This document shows, in pieces, positions 25,918 to 34,724 of a stretch of 64,000 nucleotides of DNA; position 1 is the stretch's first letter; each line of letters begins with the position of its first letter. The translations under genes were made by a program, and so were the position numbers. Under the pieces are notes generated by a model. That model was not told the DNA's origin, ran no database searches, and worked only from the letters and a program-made list of their open reading frames with translations. Where the stretch lies: positions 34,526-98,525 of the forward strand of contig JBDTOR010000001.1 in the NCBI GenBank assembly GCA_039933175.1, given 5' to 3'. The DNA comes from Hyphomicrobium_A sp039933175 (lineage in GTDB: Bacteria > Pseudomonadota > Alphaproteobacteria > Rhizobiales > Hyphomicrobiaceae).

Positions 25918-26864
25918 CAAGACACTCCGAGGCACCAGGCGAGGATCGCTTTCTGCGCGTGCAAGCGGTTCTCGGCTTCGTCGAATACGACGGACTGCGG
26001 CCCGTCGATGACGTCCTCGGTGACCTCCTTGCCGCGGTAGGCGGGAAGACAATGCATGAAGATGGCGCCGTCGGCCGCCTTGCTCATCAGCTTGGCATCG
26101 ACGCCGTACGGCTCGAGCATCTTCTTGCGCCGCGCCGCATCCGTTTGGCCCATCGACACCCACGTATCGGTGACGACGCAATCGGCCCCGCGTACGGCCT
26201 TTGCAGCATCGCTCGTGTAGGCGACGGCGCCCTTTTCGCGTTTCACCCAGTCGATCGCTTCCTGCTCGGGACGCAACTCGTCGGGGCACGCAACGCGCAG
26301 TTCAAACCCGAAACGCACCGCGGCGTGCATCCACGAAACCGCAACGTTGTTCCCATCGCCGACCCAGGCGACAGACCGGCCTTTGATCGGCCCTTTGTGC
26401 TCCTCGAAGGTCATTATGTCGGCCATTACCTGGCACGGATGGCTTTTGTCGGTCAGCCCGTTGATCACCGGGACGGTGGCATACTTGGCGAGGTCGAGAA
26501 GGGTTGCGTGCGAGTTGGCGCGGATCATGATGGCGTCGACATAGCGCGACAGCACACGCGCCGTGTCGGCGATGGACTCGCCACGGCCGAGCTGCAGATC
26601 CGTATTGTTGAGCGACAGCGTCTGCCCGCCCAGCTGGCGCATGGCGACGTCGAACGACACGCGCGTGCGCGTCGACGGCTTCTCGAAAATCATCGCCAGG
26701 GTCGATTCAGCAATGGCCACCGGCTTGAACTTGGCGGGCGTCTTCTTGCCGGCGCGCTTCATGGCGTGCGCCATGTCGATGATGGTGCGCAGCGTCTTGG
26801 GGTCGAGCGCGTCGAGGTCGAGGAAATGCCTCGGTTGCGGAACGGTGCGGGATTTTAGGGCCAT
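25917..26864 (-). CDS. argF: Ornithine carbamoyltransferase
   Basis: ArgF makes citrulline from ornithine and carbamoyl phosphate. The 315-residue protein has the carbamoyl-phosphate loop EKPSTRTRVSF, the ornithine-side HCLPAYRG loop and the HPCQ motif (SHPCQVMAD). The ATG at 26864 has GGAG about nine bases upstream. argD ends 32 bases before it, so both are on one transcript that continues into hslO. Confidence 0.96.
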   Translation of the reverse strand: MALKSRTVPQPRHFLDLDALDPKTLRTIIDMAHAMKRAGKKTPAKFKPVAIAESTLAMIFEKPSTRTRVSFDVAMRQLGGQTLSLNNTDLQLGRGESIADTARVLSRYVDAIMIRANSHATLLDLAKYATVPVINGLTDKSHPCQVMADIMTFEEHKGPIKGRSVAWVGDGNNVAVSWMHAAVRFGFELRVACPDELRPEQEAIDWVKREKGAVAYTSDAAKAVRGADCVVTDTWVSMGQTDAARRKKMLEPYGVDAKLMSKAADGAIFMHCLPAYRGKEVTEDVIDGPQSVVFDEAENRLHAQKAILAWCLGVS

Positions 26865-26896
26865 GGCACTCCGGCCGGCTGAGCTGAAATGAAAAT

Positions 26897-28138
26897 TCAA
26901 GTTGCGGGCGCCGCAACGCGATCAAGCGCGCGCGACAGACGCTGGACAGCATCGGCGATCTCTTCGTCGGCGATGTTGAGCGGAGGTAGCAGCCGCACGA
27001 CGTTGTCGCTGGCGCCGGCGACGAGCAGCTTCTCGGCCAGAGCGGCCTTCACCACCTCCGCCGGCGCGACCTTCACCTTGATGCCGGCGAGCAGGCCCTG
27101 GCCGCGGACTTCTTCGACGAGATCGGGATGCGCGTCCTTTACGGACGCGAGCGCCTGTTTGAGACGCAGCGCCTTCTGTTGCACAGCCTCGAGGAAGCCC
27201 GGCTCCAGCACGCTTTCCAGAACCGCATAGCCAACCGCCGTCGCGAGCGGATTGCCGCCGAAGGTCGAGCCGTGCGTGCCGGGCGTCAGCCCCTTCGCCG
27301 CGTCCTCGGTCGCCAGCAGCGCGCCCAGCGGAAAGCCGCCGCCGATGCCCTTGGCGACGGGCATGAGATCGGGCGTGATGCCTGCCCACTCGTATGCGAA
27401 CAGCTTGCCCGAACGGCCCATGCCGCACTGGACCTCGTCGAATATGAGGAGGAGGCCGTGCTTGTCGCACAGCGCGCGCAAGGCCTGCAAGAATTCTGGC
27501 GTCGCAACGTTGACGCCCCCTTCACCCTGCGCCGGCTCGATCATGATCGCCGCCGTCTCCGGCCCGATGACCTGCTCGACCGCAGCGAGGTCGCCGAATG
27601 GCACATGGTCGAAGCCCTCGACCGGAGGACCGAAGCCTTCGAGGTACTTCGGGTTGCCACCAGCCGCGATGGTCGCCAGCGTCCGGCCGTGGAAGGCGCC
27701 GCTGAAGGCGATGACGCGCCACCGCTGCGGATTGCCGGAGACATAGTGATAGCGGCGCGCGGCCTTGATCGCCGCTTCGCACGCTTCGGCGCCGGAATTG
27801 CAGAAGAACACCTTGTCGGCGAACGTCACGCCGACGAGCCGCTCAGCCAGCCGCTCTTGTCCCTCGACGCGGTAAAGGTTGGACGTGTGCCACAGCTTGC
27901 CGGCCTGCTCGGTGAGCGCGGCGATGAGGCGTGGATGCGCGTGGCCCAGCACGTTGACGGCAATGCCCGAGGCGAAGTCGAGATAGCGGTCGCCGGCAGC
28001 CGTAATCAGCCAGGCGCCCTCGCCCCGCTCGAAAACGAGGTTCTGGCGCCCATAAGTGCCCATGACGGCCGATGACGGGCCGGTTGTAGGGGCAGCGGCC
28101 TGGGTTGTGTGGTCCGAGGCCGCCAAGGATGCGGACAT
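26897..28138 (-). CDS. argD: Acetylornithine aminotransferase
   Basis: ArgD is a PLP class III aminotransferase converting N-acetylglutamate semialdehyde to N-acetylornithine; it often also serves as DapC in lysine synthesis. The 413-residue protein carries FDEVQCGMGRSG and the PLP lysine in MPVAKGIGGGFPLGA. The annotated ATG (28138) gives about 25 residues before the conserved core at MGTYGRQNLVFERGEG, so the start could be internal. Its upstream region has a near-consensus promoter, a very short leader ORF and a terminator-like hairpin. Confidence 0.95.
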   Translation of the reverse strand: MSASLAASDHTTQAAAPTTGPSSAVMGTYGRQNLVFERGEGAWLITAAGDRYLDFASGIAVNVLGHAHPRLIAALTEQAGKLWHTSNLYRVEGQERLAERLVGVTFADKVFFCNSGAEACEAAIKAARRYHYVSGNPQRWRVIAFSGAFHGRTLATIAAGGNPKYLEGFGPPVEGFDHVPFGDLAAVEQVIGPETAAIMIEPAQGEGGVNVATPEFLQALRALCDKHGLLLIFDEVQCGMGRSGKLFAYEWAGITPDLMPVAKGIGGGFPLGALLATEDAAKGLTPGTHGSTFGGNPLATAVGYAVLESVLEPGFLEAVQQKALRLKQALASVKDAHPDLVEEVRGQGLLAGIKVKVAPAEVVKAALAEKLLVAGASDNVVRLLPPLNIADEEIADAVQRLSRALDRVAAPAT

Positions 28139-28141
28139 CGG

Positions 28142-28204
28142 TCAGCCCACCCTGTGCAGCGAAGCGTCGCTGGAAACTAAAAAAGCCGCCTCCGCGGCGG
28201 CCAT
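28142..28204 (-). CDS. Possible leader peptide upstream of argD
   Basis: A 20-codon ORF beginning with ATG at 28204, about three bases after the predicted transcription start, and ending with TGA three bases before the argD start codon. Its codons pass straight through a GC-rich hairpin followed by six uridines. It contains a single arginine codon (AGG), close to its end. No ribosome-binding site is possible if the predicted start is right, so it would be leaderless. It may equally be chance. Confidence 0.3.
   Translation of the reverse strand: MAAAEAAFLVSSDASLHRVG
28179..28201 (-). terminator. Terminator-like hairpin inside the argD leader
   Basis: On the minus strand, GCCGCC and GGCGGC arms (28196-28201 and 28185-28190) with a five-base loop are followed by six T residues (28184-28179). 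No gene lies upstream on this strand for it to terminate. It sits between the argD promoter and start codon, where it could act as an attenuator. Confidence 0.55.
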
Positions 28205-28213
28205 GAAGCGCTG

Positions 28214-28242
28214 TAGATACGCGCGAGGCCCATTTCTGTCAA
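28214..28242 (-). promoter_or_regulatory. Sigma-70-type promoter for argD-argF-hslO
   Basis: On the minus strand there is a consensus -35 TTGACA (28242-28237), a 17-base spacer, and -10 TATCTA (28219-28214). This predicts transcription starting near 28207, about 70 bases before argD. The -35 lies in the loop of an inverted repeat (GGCCCATT with AATGGGCC, about 28227-28253), which could be an operator. Confidence 0.65.
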
Positions 28243-28253
28243 CGGAATGGGCC

Positions 28254-28734
28254 GTTTCAACGCGTATTCAATAGCATTCAACGCCGGTTTACGTCATCCC
28301 GGCCGCGGAACTGTCAAACTTGTTCGCCAGTATTCACATCTGGGGATTGGTCGCCGCGACGGCCGCATGCCCCTCCGCGCGGAGCCAGCAACGACGGGCA
28401 AAGAAGCAACGGGCAGGGCAGTTGCGTGTTGCGAATATGCCACCGGTTCCGCCGGATGCCCCGCCTGCCGGATCTCTGATCTTGTAGGCCCAATTCAGCC
28501 TGTTGTAGGTTTCCTCCTGTCGCGGCACGAGGTCTCGCGTAGTCATCGAGACCCAGTCCTGTGTTGGCCCGGCGTGCGTTGGCGAAGCAGTTGCTCGCCC
28601 TGTCGAATATGCGCCGCTAGTCAAGCGTCATCCAGTTCGCGTCACCCAGTAAAGCGTCCCGTAACCGGCCAGGCCTTGGCTTGTCGCGTTTGTCGTAGCG
28701 TGTCCGCACGCTCCGCGCCGCGCCCGTGCCTGTC
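28254..28734. other. Long non-coding stretch between argD and gcrA
   Basis: About 480 bases without a supportable gene. It begins with a solitary CGTCATCCCGGCCGCGG (near 28291) resembling one arm of the repeat at 19904. Short ORFs here have unconvincing composition. It presumably carries the upstream control region of gcrA. Confidence 0.5.
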
Positions 28735-28749
28735 CCGATTGTCAATCGG
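28735..28749. promoter_or_regulatory. Perfect palindrome upstream of gcrA
   Basis: CCGATTG-T-CAATCGG, a 7-1-7 perfect dyad centred 57 bases before the gcrA ATG. It is of operator size and sits where a promoter would be. I do not recognise a regulator for it. Confidence 0.4.
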
Positions 28750-28798
28750 TGTGCGCTTCTGTTTGCGCGCGCCCCTGATGCCCAGGGAGCGAAATTTT

Positions 28799-29338
28799 AT
28801 GGCTTGGACGGATGAGCGCGTTGAGACGCTGAAGAAGCTGTGGGGGGAGGGCTTGAGCGCAAGCCAGATCGCCGGCCGGCTGGGCAGCGTCACCCGCAAC
28901 GCCGTAATCGGCAAGGTTCACCGGCTGGGTCTCTCCGGCCGCGCCACCACCTCGCGCATGAAGAGCCATCGCCCGCGTCCGCGCATGGCTTCCAAGCGCA
29001 TGGCGAAGGCGAGATTTTCGGCCACCGGCAATCCCGCCTTCCGCGCGCTCTATCAGGAGACGGAGGCGTACGTCCCACCGGTCGAGGAGATGATCATCCC
29101 CCTGGCCGAGCGCAAAACCATCCAGACGTTGCTGGAGTGCAGCTGCCGCTGGCCGATCGGCGACCCGCAAATGTCCGATTTCCACTTCTGCGGCAAGGAC
29201 AAGGTGCCGGGCCTGCCGTACTGCGAATTCCACGCCCGGCGTGCCTTCCAGCCGCCCCAGGCGCGCCGTCGCGAGCGCGAGCTCGTCCAAGTGCCGGGCC
29301 CTCTCGATGTCTCCATTCCGCGCAAAGAAACCGCTTAA
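28799..29338 (+). CDS. gcrA: GcrA cell cycle regulator
   Basis: GcrA is an alphaproteobacterial cell-cycle factor that works with sigma-70 RNA polymerase at promoters carrying CcrM-methylated GANTC sites. The 179-residue product has the N-terminal DNA-binding helix-turn-helix WTDERVETLKKLWGEGLSASQIA (1-27), a basic linker, and the C-terminal sigma-interacting domain with CRWPIGDP and YCEFHARRAF. ATG 28799 with AGGGAG upstream; longer upstream reading is not supported. A strong terminator follows. Confidence 0.96.
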   Translation: MAWTDERVETLKKLWGEGLSASQIAGRLGSVTRNAVIGKVHRLGLSGRATTSRMKSHRPRPRMASKRMAKARFSATGNPAFRALYQETEAYVPPVEEMIIPLAERKTIQTLLECSCRWPIGDPQMSDFHFCGKDKVPGLPYCEFHARRAFQPPQARRRERELVQVPGPLDVSIPRKETA

Positions 29339-29370
29339 GCGGACGACGCGGCGCTAGCTCAACTGACACA

Positions 29371-29403
29371 ACGCGCTGGACGCTCGTCCGGCGCGTTTTT
29401 TTT
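29371..29403 (+). terminator. Rho-independent terminator after gcrA
   Basis: An 11-bp stem (29371-29381 with 29386-29396, one G-U pair) with a four-base GCTC loop is followed by a run of eight T residues. It also separates gcrA from the convergent phoB. Confidence 0.9.
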
Positions 29404-29419
29404 GTTCCGGTTGGTTGCG

Positions 29420-30106
29420 TCAGGCTTCGCCGAAGACGTATCCGGCCGAGCGCACGGTGCGGATCGGATCGCGCTCATTGCCGCGGATCAGCGACTTGCG
29501 CAGGCGGCCGATGTGAACGTCGACAGTTCGCTCGTCGACGAAGGCGTCGCGTCCCCACACGCCGTCGAGCAACTGCGTGCGCGACAGAACGCGGCCGGAA
29601 CTTTCCATGAGGAACTCGAGCAGCCGGAATTCTGTCGGACCCAGGCGCACCTGGCGCAGCCCGCGCGTGACGCGATGAGCGGCGCGGTCGAGCTCGATGT
29701 CGCCGATCTTCAGCACTTCTGCCACGCGATCGGGTGAGGTGCGGCGCAGGATGGCTTTGACGCGCGCCATGAGCTCCGGCAGCGAGAACGGCTTGACGAC
29801 ATAGTCGTCGGCTCCGGTCGACAGCCCGCGGATGCGGTCGCTTTCCTCGCCGCGCGCCGTCAACATGAGGATCGAAACGTTGCGCGAGTCCGACTTGGCG
29901 CGCAGGCGCCGGCATAGCTCGATACCCGAGACGCCCGGCAGCATCCAGTCGAGCACGACGAGATCGGGGCGCTCCTCCTCGAGGAGGATGAGTGCTTCCT
30001 CGCCGGTCTCGGCGTGCGCGACGCGGAAGCCCTCCGCCTCGAGGTTGTAGCGCAGCATCTCGGCGAGCGGCGCCTCGTCCTCGACGATGAGAACCTTAGC
30101 GGACAT
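29420..30106 (-). CDS. phoB: Phosphate regulon response regulator PhoB
   Basis: A 228-residue OmpR/PhoB-type regulator. The receiver domain has the acidic pocket EDE near 9-11, phosphorylation Asp53 in VVLDWMLPG, and Lys in YVVKPFS. The C-terminal winged helix (about 130-226) ends in DVHIGRLRKSL and RTVRSAGYVF. It is the last gene of the leftward phosphate cluster, 18 bases after phoU, and is activated by PhoR from the same cluster. Confidence 0.96.
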   Translation of the reverse strand: MSAKVLIVEDEAPLAEMLRYNLEAEGFRVAHAETGEEALILLEEERPDLVVLDWMLPGVSGIELCRRLRAKSDSRNVSILMLTARGEESDRIRGLSTGADDYVVKPFSLPELMARVKAILRRTSPDRVAEVLKIGDIELDRAAHRVTRGLRQVRLGPTEFRLLEFLMESSGRVLSRTQLLDGVWGRDAFVDERTVDVHIGRLRKSLIRGNERDPIRTVRSAGYVFGEA

Positions 30107-30124
30107 CCCGTTATCTCCGCCCCA

Positions 30125-30838
30125 TCATCGATTGCCGGAGATCAGCGTCGAGCTGGTCTGATCGTCCTTCGGACGATCGTCGGCAATGTTGAAGCCGCGG
30201 ACGAGGAAGTGCACCGTCTCGGCGATGTTGGTCGTGTGATCGCCCACCCGCTCGACGTTCTTAGCGCCGAACAGAAGATGCGTGGAGATGCCGATGTTGC
30301 GCGGGTCTTCCATCATGTACGTGAGTAGCTCGCGGAACAGCGAGTTGTACATCGCGTCGATCTGCGCATCGTTGCGCCACACGGCGAGGGCCTTGTCGGC
30401 GTCACGCTCGGAGTAGGCGTCGAGCACTTCCTTGAGCTGCTCGAGGGCCAGCTCCACCATGTGGCGGATGCCCGACATCAGCGGCTTGGGATGCGATTCA
30501 TCGGCGATCGCCAGTGCGCGCTTGGCAATGTTCTTGGCCAGATCGCCGATGCGCTCGAGGTCGGTCGTGATGCGCAGAGCGCCCATGATGTGCCGCAGGT
30601 CGTCGGCCATCGGCTGACGGCGGGCGATCATGGAGATCACCTGCTCCTCGATCTCGCGTTCGAGATTGTCGATGGCGCGGTCGGACTGCACGACCTCCTC
30701 GGCCAGCTTCGGATCACGGCGTTCCAGCGCACCGAGAGACTGACCGAGCAGCTGCTCGGCGAGGCCGCCCATCTGGGCGATCTTCTTGTCGAGCAGAGCC
30801 AGCTCTTCCTCGTAGGATTTTACGGTGTGCTCGTTCAT
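30125..30838 (-). CDS. phoU: Phosphate signalling complex protein PhoU
   Basis: PhoU links the Pst transporter to PhoR and represses signalling when phosphate is plentiful. The 237-residue all-helical protein has two PhoU repeats with E/D-rich metal-binding motifs, including the ERIGDLAKNIAKRA and ERVGDHTTNIAE segments at equivalent positions. ATG 30838 is preceded by AGGAGAG. It lies between pstB and phoB, the standard order. Confidence 0.96.
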   Translation of the reverse strand: MNEHTVKSYEEELALLDKKIAQMGGLAEQLLGQSLGALERRDPKLAEEVVQSDRAIDNLEREIEEQVISMIARRQPMADDLRHIMGALRITTDLERIGDLAKNIAKRALAIADESHPKPLMSGIRHMVELALEQLKEVLDAYSERDADKALAVWRNDAQIDAMYNSLFRELLTYMMEDPRNIGISTHLLFGAKNVERVGDHTTNIAETVHFLVRGFNIADDRPKDDQTSSTLISGNR

Positions 30839-30912
30839 GGAAGGCTCTCCTGTCGGGCGGGTCGTACCGGCTACGGGGCGGGCTGCGGGGCGGGCAAAGA
30901 GGCTCCTCAGCA

Positions 30913-31722
30913 TCAGCCGAACCGGCCAGTGATGTAGTCCTGGGTGCGCTTTTGTTTGGGGCTGGTGAAAATCTCGGAGGTCACCCCTTCCTCGACCAGC
31001 TCTCCAAGATGGAAGAACGCCGTACGCTGCGAGACACGCGCCGCCTGCTGCATGGAGTGGGTGACGATGATGATGCAGTAGTTCTTACGCAGCTCGTCGA
31101 TCAGCTCCTCAATGCGCGCCGTGGCGATCGGGTCGAGCGCCGAGCATGGCTCGTCCATGAGGATGACTTCAGGGTTCACCGCGATGGCGCGCGCGATGCA
31201 CAGGCGCTGTTGCTGCCCGCCGGAAAGGCCGGTGCCGGGCTCATCCAGGCGATCCTTCACCTCTTTCCACAGGCCGGCCTTTTCGAGGCTCGACTGCACG
31301 ACGTCGTCGAGGTCGGCTTTCGAATGGCAAAGGCCATGGATGCGCGGGCCGTAGGCGACGTTCTCGAAGATCGACTTCGGAAATGGATTCGGCTTCTGGA
31401 ACACCATGCCGACGCGGGCACGCAGCTGCACCACGTCGAGGCTCGGATCGTAGATATCCTGGTTGTCGATGATGATCTTGCCGGTGACCTTGGCGATCGG
31501 GATGGTGTCGTTCATGCGGTTGATGCAGCGCAGGAACGTCGACTTGCCGCAACCGGAAGGACCGATGAAGGCCATCACCGCGCGGTCGGGTATGTTCACG
31601 GACACGCTCTGCAGCGCCTGCTTGGCGCCGTAGAACACGTTGACGTCCTGCGCCACGACCTTGGTCTCGGTGCGCGCGTCGACGGGAGAACTCTGAACGT
31701 CCAGGGTCGGCATCTTGAGCAT
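30913..31722 (-). CDS. pstB: Phosphate ABC transporter ATP-binding protein
   Basis: The 269-residue ATPase of the high-affinity phosphate importer. It has Walker A GPSGCGKS, the PstB-specific FQKPNPFPKSIFENV Q-loop region, signature LSGGQQQRLCIARAI and Walker B ILMDEPCSALDP. The C-terminal QDYITGRFG is typical of PstB. It follows pstA closely (25 bases) in the pst operon. Confidence 0.97.
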   Translation of the reverse strand: MLKMPTLDVQSSPVDARTETKVVAQDVNVFYGAKQALQSVSVNIPDRAVMAFIGPSGCGKSTFLRCINRMNDTIPIAKVTGKIIIDNQDIYDPSLDVVQLRARVGMVFQKPNPFPKSIFENVAYGPRIHGLCHSKADLDDVVQSSLEKAGLWKEVKDRLDEPGTGLSGGQQQRLCIARAIAVNPEVILMDEPCSALDPIATARIEELIDELRKNYCIIIVTHSMQQAARVSQRTAFFHLGELVEEGVTSEIFTSPKQKRTQDYITGRFG

Positions 31723-31747
31723 CTACGGCTCCTGAGGGAACGAGACT

Positions 31748-33088
31748 TTACCACCGCCGCTCGTACTTGCGGCGAAGAATGACGGCAACGAGGTTCATGC
31801 AGATCAGCACTGCGAGCAGGATAATGGTGGCGCCGGCAGTGCGCTCGACGAAGCCGCGCTCCGCCGAGGTGGCCCACATGTAGATCTGCACGGGAAGCGC
31901 CGTGGACGGTGCCAGCGGCGAGGTTGGGTATTCGACGACGAAGGCGACCATGCCGATCATGAGCAGGGGCGCCGTCTCGCCCAGCGCCTTGGCGAGGCCG
32001 ATGATCGTCCCCGTCAGGATGCCAGGCATGGCCAGCGGCACGACATGATGGGCGATGGTCTGCATCTTCGAGGCGCCGACGCCGAGGGCCGCTTCGCGGA
32101 TCGAGGGCGGAACGGCGCCGATGGCGGCGCGCGTGGCGATGATGATGGTCGGCAGCGTCATCAGCGTCAGCACCAGGCCGCCGACGATCGAAGCGGAACG
32201 CGGCAGGCCCGCGAAGTTGATGAAGATGGCGAGGCCGAGAAGGCCGAAGACGATCGACGGCACGGCCGCCAGATTGTTGATGTTGACCTCGATGAGGTCC
32301 GTCCAGAAGTTCTTGGGGGCGAACTCCTGCAGGTAGACCGCGGCGGCAACGCCGAGCGGCACCGCCAGCAGCAGCACAGTGATCATCATGAACAGGGAGC
32401 CGACCATGGCGACGCCGATGCCAGCCGTCTCCGGATTGCTCGAAGCGCCGTTGGTGAACAAGCCTGTGTTGAACCGCTTGGCCAGGGCTCCGGACGCCGA
32501 CAGCTTGTCGATCCAGGCGAGCTGCTGATCGGAGATCTTGCGTGTCTGCGCCGGCAGGTTGCGGTCGAGCGTTCCCTTCATCAGGTTGTCGACGCGACCG
32601 CTGGCCAGCACCCAGATCGGCACCGTCTTGCCGATGACGGATGGGTCGGCGAGGACGGCCTTGCGGATCTCGACATCGACGTCGCGCGACAGCAGCGCTC
32701 CAACCTCACGCATCTGCATCTTGTTGGCCGGGTCGGCGCCGACTGCCGATGCCAAAGCCTTCTTGGCGAGGAGCGTGTAGTCGGCGGTCATCAATGCTGT
32801 GGGTTCGCGTTTGCCGTCCGGATCAATCACGGAACGGTCGAGAAAGACGTTGAGCTCCAGCGATGACTGCACGAACGCCGTGTAGCCGGTTGAAACGATG
32901 CTACCGAACAGCACCGCAAGGAACACGAGGCCAAACAGGATGGCGGCGACGCCGTAGGCGCGAAAGCGCCGCTCGGCCGCATAACGCTTCTTGATCGAGC
33001 GCTTGATGGCGGCGCTCGCCGCAGCGCCGGGTCCGGACGGACCGGCCATCGGCCCAGAAAACGGTCCTGGAACAGTCTCGACAGCCAT
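31748..33088 (-). CDS. pstA: Phosphate ABC transporter permease PstA
   Basis: A 446-residue permease. Residues about 1-45 are a cytoplasmic, Pro/Gly/Ala-rich extension, then one helix, a long periplasmic insert (about 75-225), and the five-helix MetI-type core with the EAA loop IREAALGVGASKMQTI. The long N-terminal and periplasmic insertions are usual for the alphaproteobacterial type. Its ATG overlaps pstC's stop (TAATG), so the two are coupled. A longer open frame continues upstream through pstC in another frame and is not real. Confidence 0.94.
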   Translation of the reverse strand: MAVETVPGPFSGPMAGPSGPGAAASAAIKRSIKKRYAAERRFRAYGVAAILFGLVFLAVLFGSIVSTGYTAFVQSSLELNVFLDRSVIDPDGKREPTALMTADYTLLAKKALASAVGADPANKMQMREVGALLSRDVDVEIRKAVLADPSVIGKTVPIWVLASGRVDNLMKGTLDRNLPAQTRKISDQQLAWIDKLSASGALAKRFNTGLFTNGASSNPETAGIGVAMVGSLFMMITVLLLAVPLGVAAAVYLQEFAPKNFWTDLIEVNINNLAAVPSIVFGLLGLAIFINFAGLPRSASIVGGLVLTLMTLPTIIIATRAAIGAVPPSIREAALGVGASKMQTIAHHVVPLAMPGILTGTIIGLAKALGETAPLLMIGMVAFVVEYPTSPLAPSTALPVQIYMWATSAERGFVERTAGATIILLAVLICMNLVAVILRRKYERRW

Positions 33089-34569
33089 TATTCGTACTGC
33101 TCCCGGTATTTGCGCACGATGTAGAGCGCGTAGATGTTGAGGCACAGCGTGAAGACGAACAGCGTCAGGCCAAGCGCGAAGGCAACGAGGGTCTGCGGCG
33201 AGTTGAATTCCAAGTCGCCCGTGAGCTGGCTGACGATCTTGACGGTGATTGTCGTCACCGGCTCCAGCGGATTGAGGGTCAGGTTGGCGGCGATGCCGGC
33301 GGCCAGCACGACGATCATCGTCTCGCCGATGGCGCGCGAGGCGGCGAGCAGCACGGCGCCGACGATGCCCGGCAGCGCCGCCGGTAGGATGACACGCTTG
33401 ATCGTCTCCGATTGCGTGGCTCCGAGGCCGTAGGAGCCTTCGCGCAACGACTGCGGCACGGCGTTGATGATGTCGTCCGACAACGAGGAAACGAACGGAA
33501 TGAGCATCACACCCATGATCAGGCCGGCCGACAGCACGCTCGACGGGGAAATGCTGAGACCGATATGGCCGCCGGCATCGCGCAGGAACGGTCCGAAGGT
33601 GATCAGCGCGAAGAGGCCGTAGACGATGGTCGGTATGCCGGCGAGGATTTCCAGCAGCGGCTTCGCAATCGTGCGCACACCGCGGCTGGCGTATTCGGAC
33701 ATGTAGATGGCGGCGAACAGCCCGACCGGCACGGCGACGAACAGGGCGACAACCGAGATGTACAGGGTGCCCCAGAGTAGCGGCAACAGGCCGAACTCGC
33801 CTTCGCCGGCGCTGGCGTTGCCCGCCGCCGAGAAGCGCGGATCCCATTGGGTGCCGAAGAAGAAGCGCAGCGGGTCGACCATCCCGAAGAAGTGGATGCT
33901 CTCGAACAGCATCGAGCAAATGATGCCGACGGTCGTCAGGATGGCCACCGTGGACGAGAGGATCAGTCCGGCAAGGACAACGCTTTCGACGGCGTTGCGC
34001 GCCCGCAGCTTGGGATGCACGCGCCAGTTGGCGTAGAGGAAGCCCAGCAGCGCAATGCCAATGGCGGCGCAGGCTATATACAGCTTGCCCCGGTTTTGCA
34101 GGTCGGCTTGGTCGTACGCGGCGGCGATCACGTAGGGCTCGGGCGCCGAGCCGAGGGCGATGCCGCGCTCCTGCAGCACGCGCTGCGCATCGGCGGGCGA
34201 GGTGAAGCCATAACGCGTCTTGCGTACGATCTCGAACTCGTCTTTCGACAGCTGCGGCAGGCCGCGAGCCACCGACGCAACCCGCCCAATGACGAGTGAC
34301 TGCTCGGCCGGCGAGAGCGCTTGAACGTTCGCGGGCAGGCTTTCGGCAGTGAAATGGCGAACCAAGCTGGGCTCGGCCGCACTCCACAGCAGTGTCACGA
34401 GCAACGCCGGCAGCAGCGTCCACAGTGCCAGGTACGTTCCGTAGTAGCCGGGGCGCGAATGAAGCTGGGCATCGCCCTTCTTGGCCAGCGCATTGGCGCG
34501 CGATACCCCGAGAGCGAAGGCGAGTAGGCTCGCGACGATCAGGCCCAGAATGATGACGGAGGTCGACAC
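33088..34569 (-). CDS. pstC: Phosphate ABC transporter permease PstC
   Basis: A 493-residue permease with an N-terminal helix (3-23), a second near 45-65, a long periplasmic insert, then the MetI-type permease core with the EAA loop LREGSYGLGATQSETI. It starts at GTG 34569 with GAGGA upstream. About 155 bases containing two hairpins separate it from pstS, a usual way of making more binding protein than permease. Confidence 0.94.
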   Translation of the reverse strand: MSTSVIILGLIVASLLAFALGVSRANALAKKGDAQLHSRPGYYGTYLALWTLLPALLVTLLWSAAEPSLVRHFTAESLPANVQALSPAEQSLVIGRVASVARGLPQLSKDEFEIVRKTRYGFTSPADAQRVLQERGIALGSAPEPYVIAAAYDQADLQNRGKLYIACAAIGIALLGFLYANWRVHPKLRARNAVESVVLAGLILSSTVAILTTVGIICSMLFESIHFFGMVDPLRFFFGTQWDPRFSAAGNASAGEGEFGLLPLLWGTLYISVVALFVAVPVGLFAAIYMSEYASRGVRTIAKPLLEILAGIPTIVYGLFALITFGPFLRDAGGHIGLSISPSSVLSAGLIMGVMLIPFVSSLSDDIINAVPQSLREGSYGLGATQSETIKRVILPAALPGIVGAVLLAASRAIGETMIVVLAAGIAANLTLNPLEPVTTITVKIVSQLTGDLEFNSPQTLVAFALGLTLFVFTLCLNIYALYIVRKYREQYE

Positions 34570-34584
34570 TCGAAATCCTCGCTC

Positions 34585-34699
34585 GCGGCGCCAACCGGCG
34601 TGCGCCGCACTTCGTTCCGGGCACGGCTGCGCGCCGCTTTTTATTCAATCCCGGCCGTTTGTCGAGAACGGTCCGGATCTCGCCGCGAGACCCGGACCG
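34585..34699 (-). promoter_or_regulatory. Intercistronic hairpins between pstS and pstC
   Basis: Two hairpins lie in the gap. One has a 14-bp stem with a single mismatch and a three-base loop (34669-34682 with 34686-34699). The other has a 7-bp GC stem (34585-34591 with 34602-34608) close to the pstC start. Neither has a uridine run, so they probably stabilise the pstS mRNA end or partly attenuate read-through. Confidence 0.6.
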
Positions 34700-34724
34700 C
34701 CTATTCGTAGAAGCAGCGCCGTCC

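Noticed and set aside
28247..28798. Upstream extension of gcrA to 28247
   Set aside because: GcrA proteins begin MAWTDERVE; the extension is Arg/Cys/Ser-rich and the true ATG has a good ribosome-binding site.
31748..34648. A 966-codon open frame covering pstA and antisense-free pstC territory
   Set aside because: Only its C-terminal 446 codons (from 33088) match PstA; the rest reads through pstC in the wrong frame and has Arg-rich composition.
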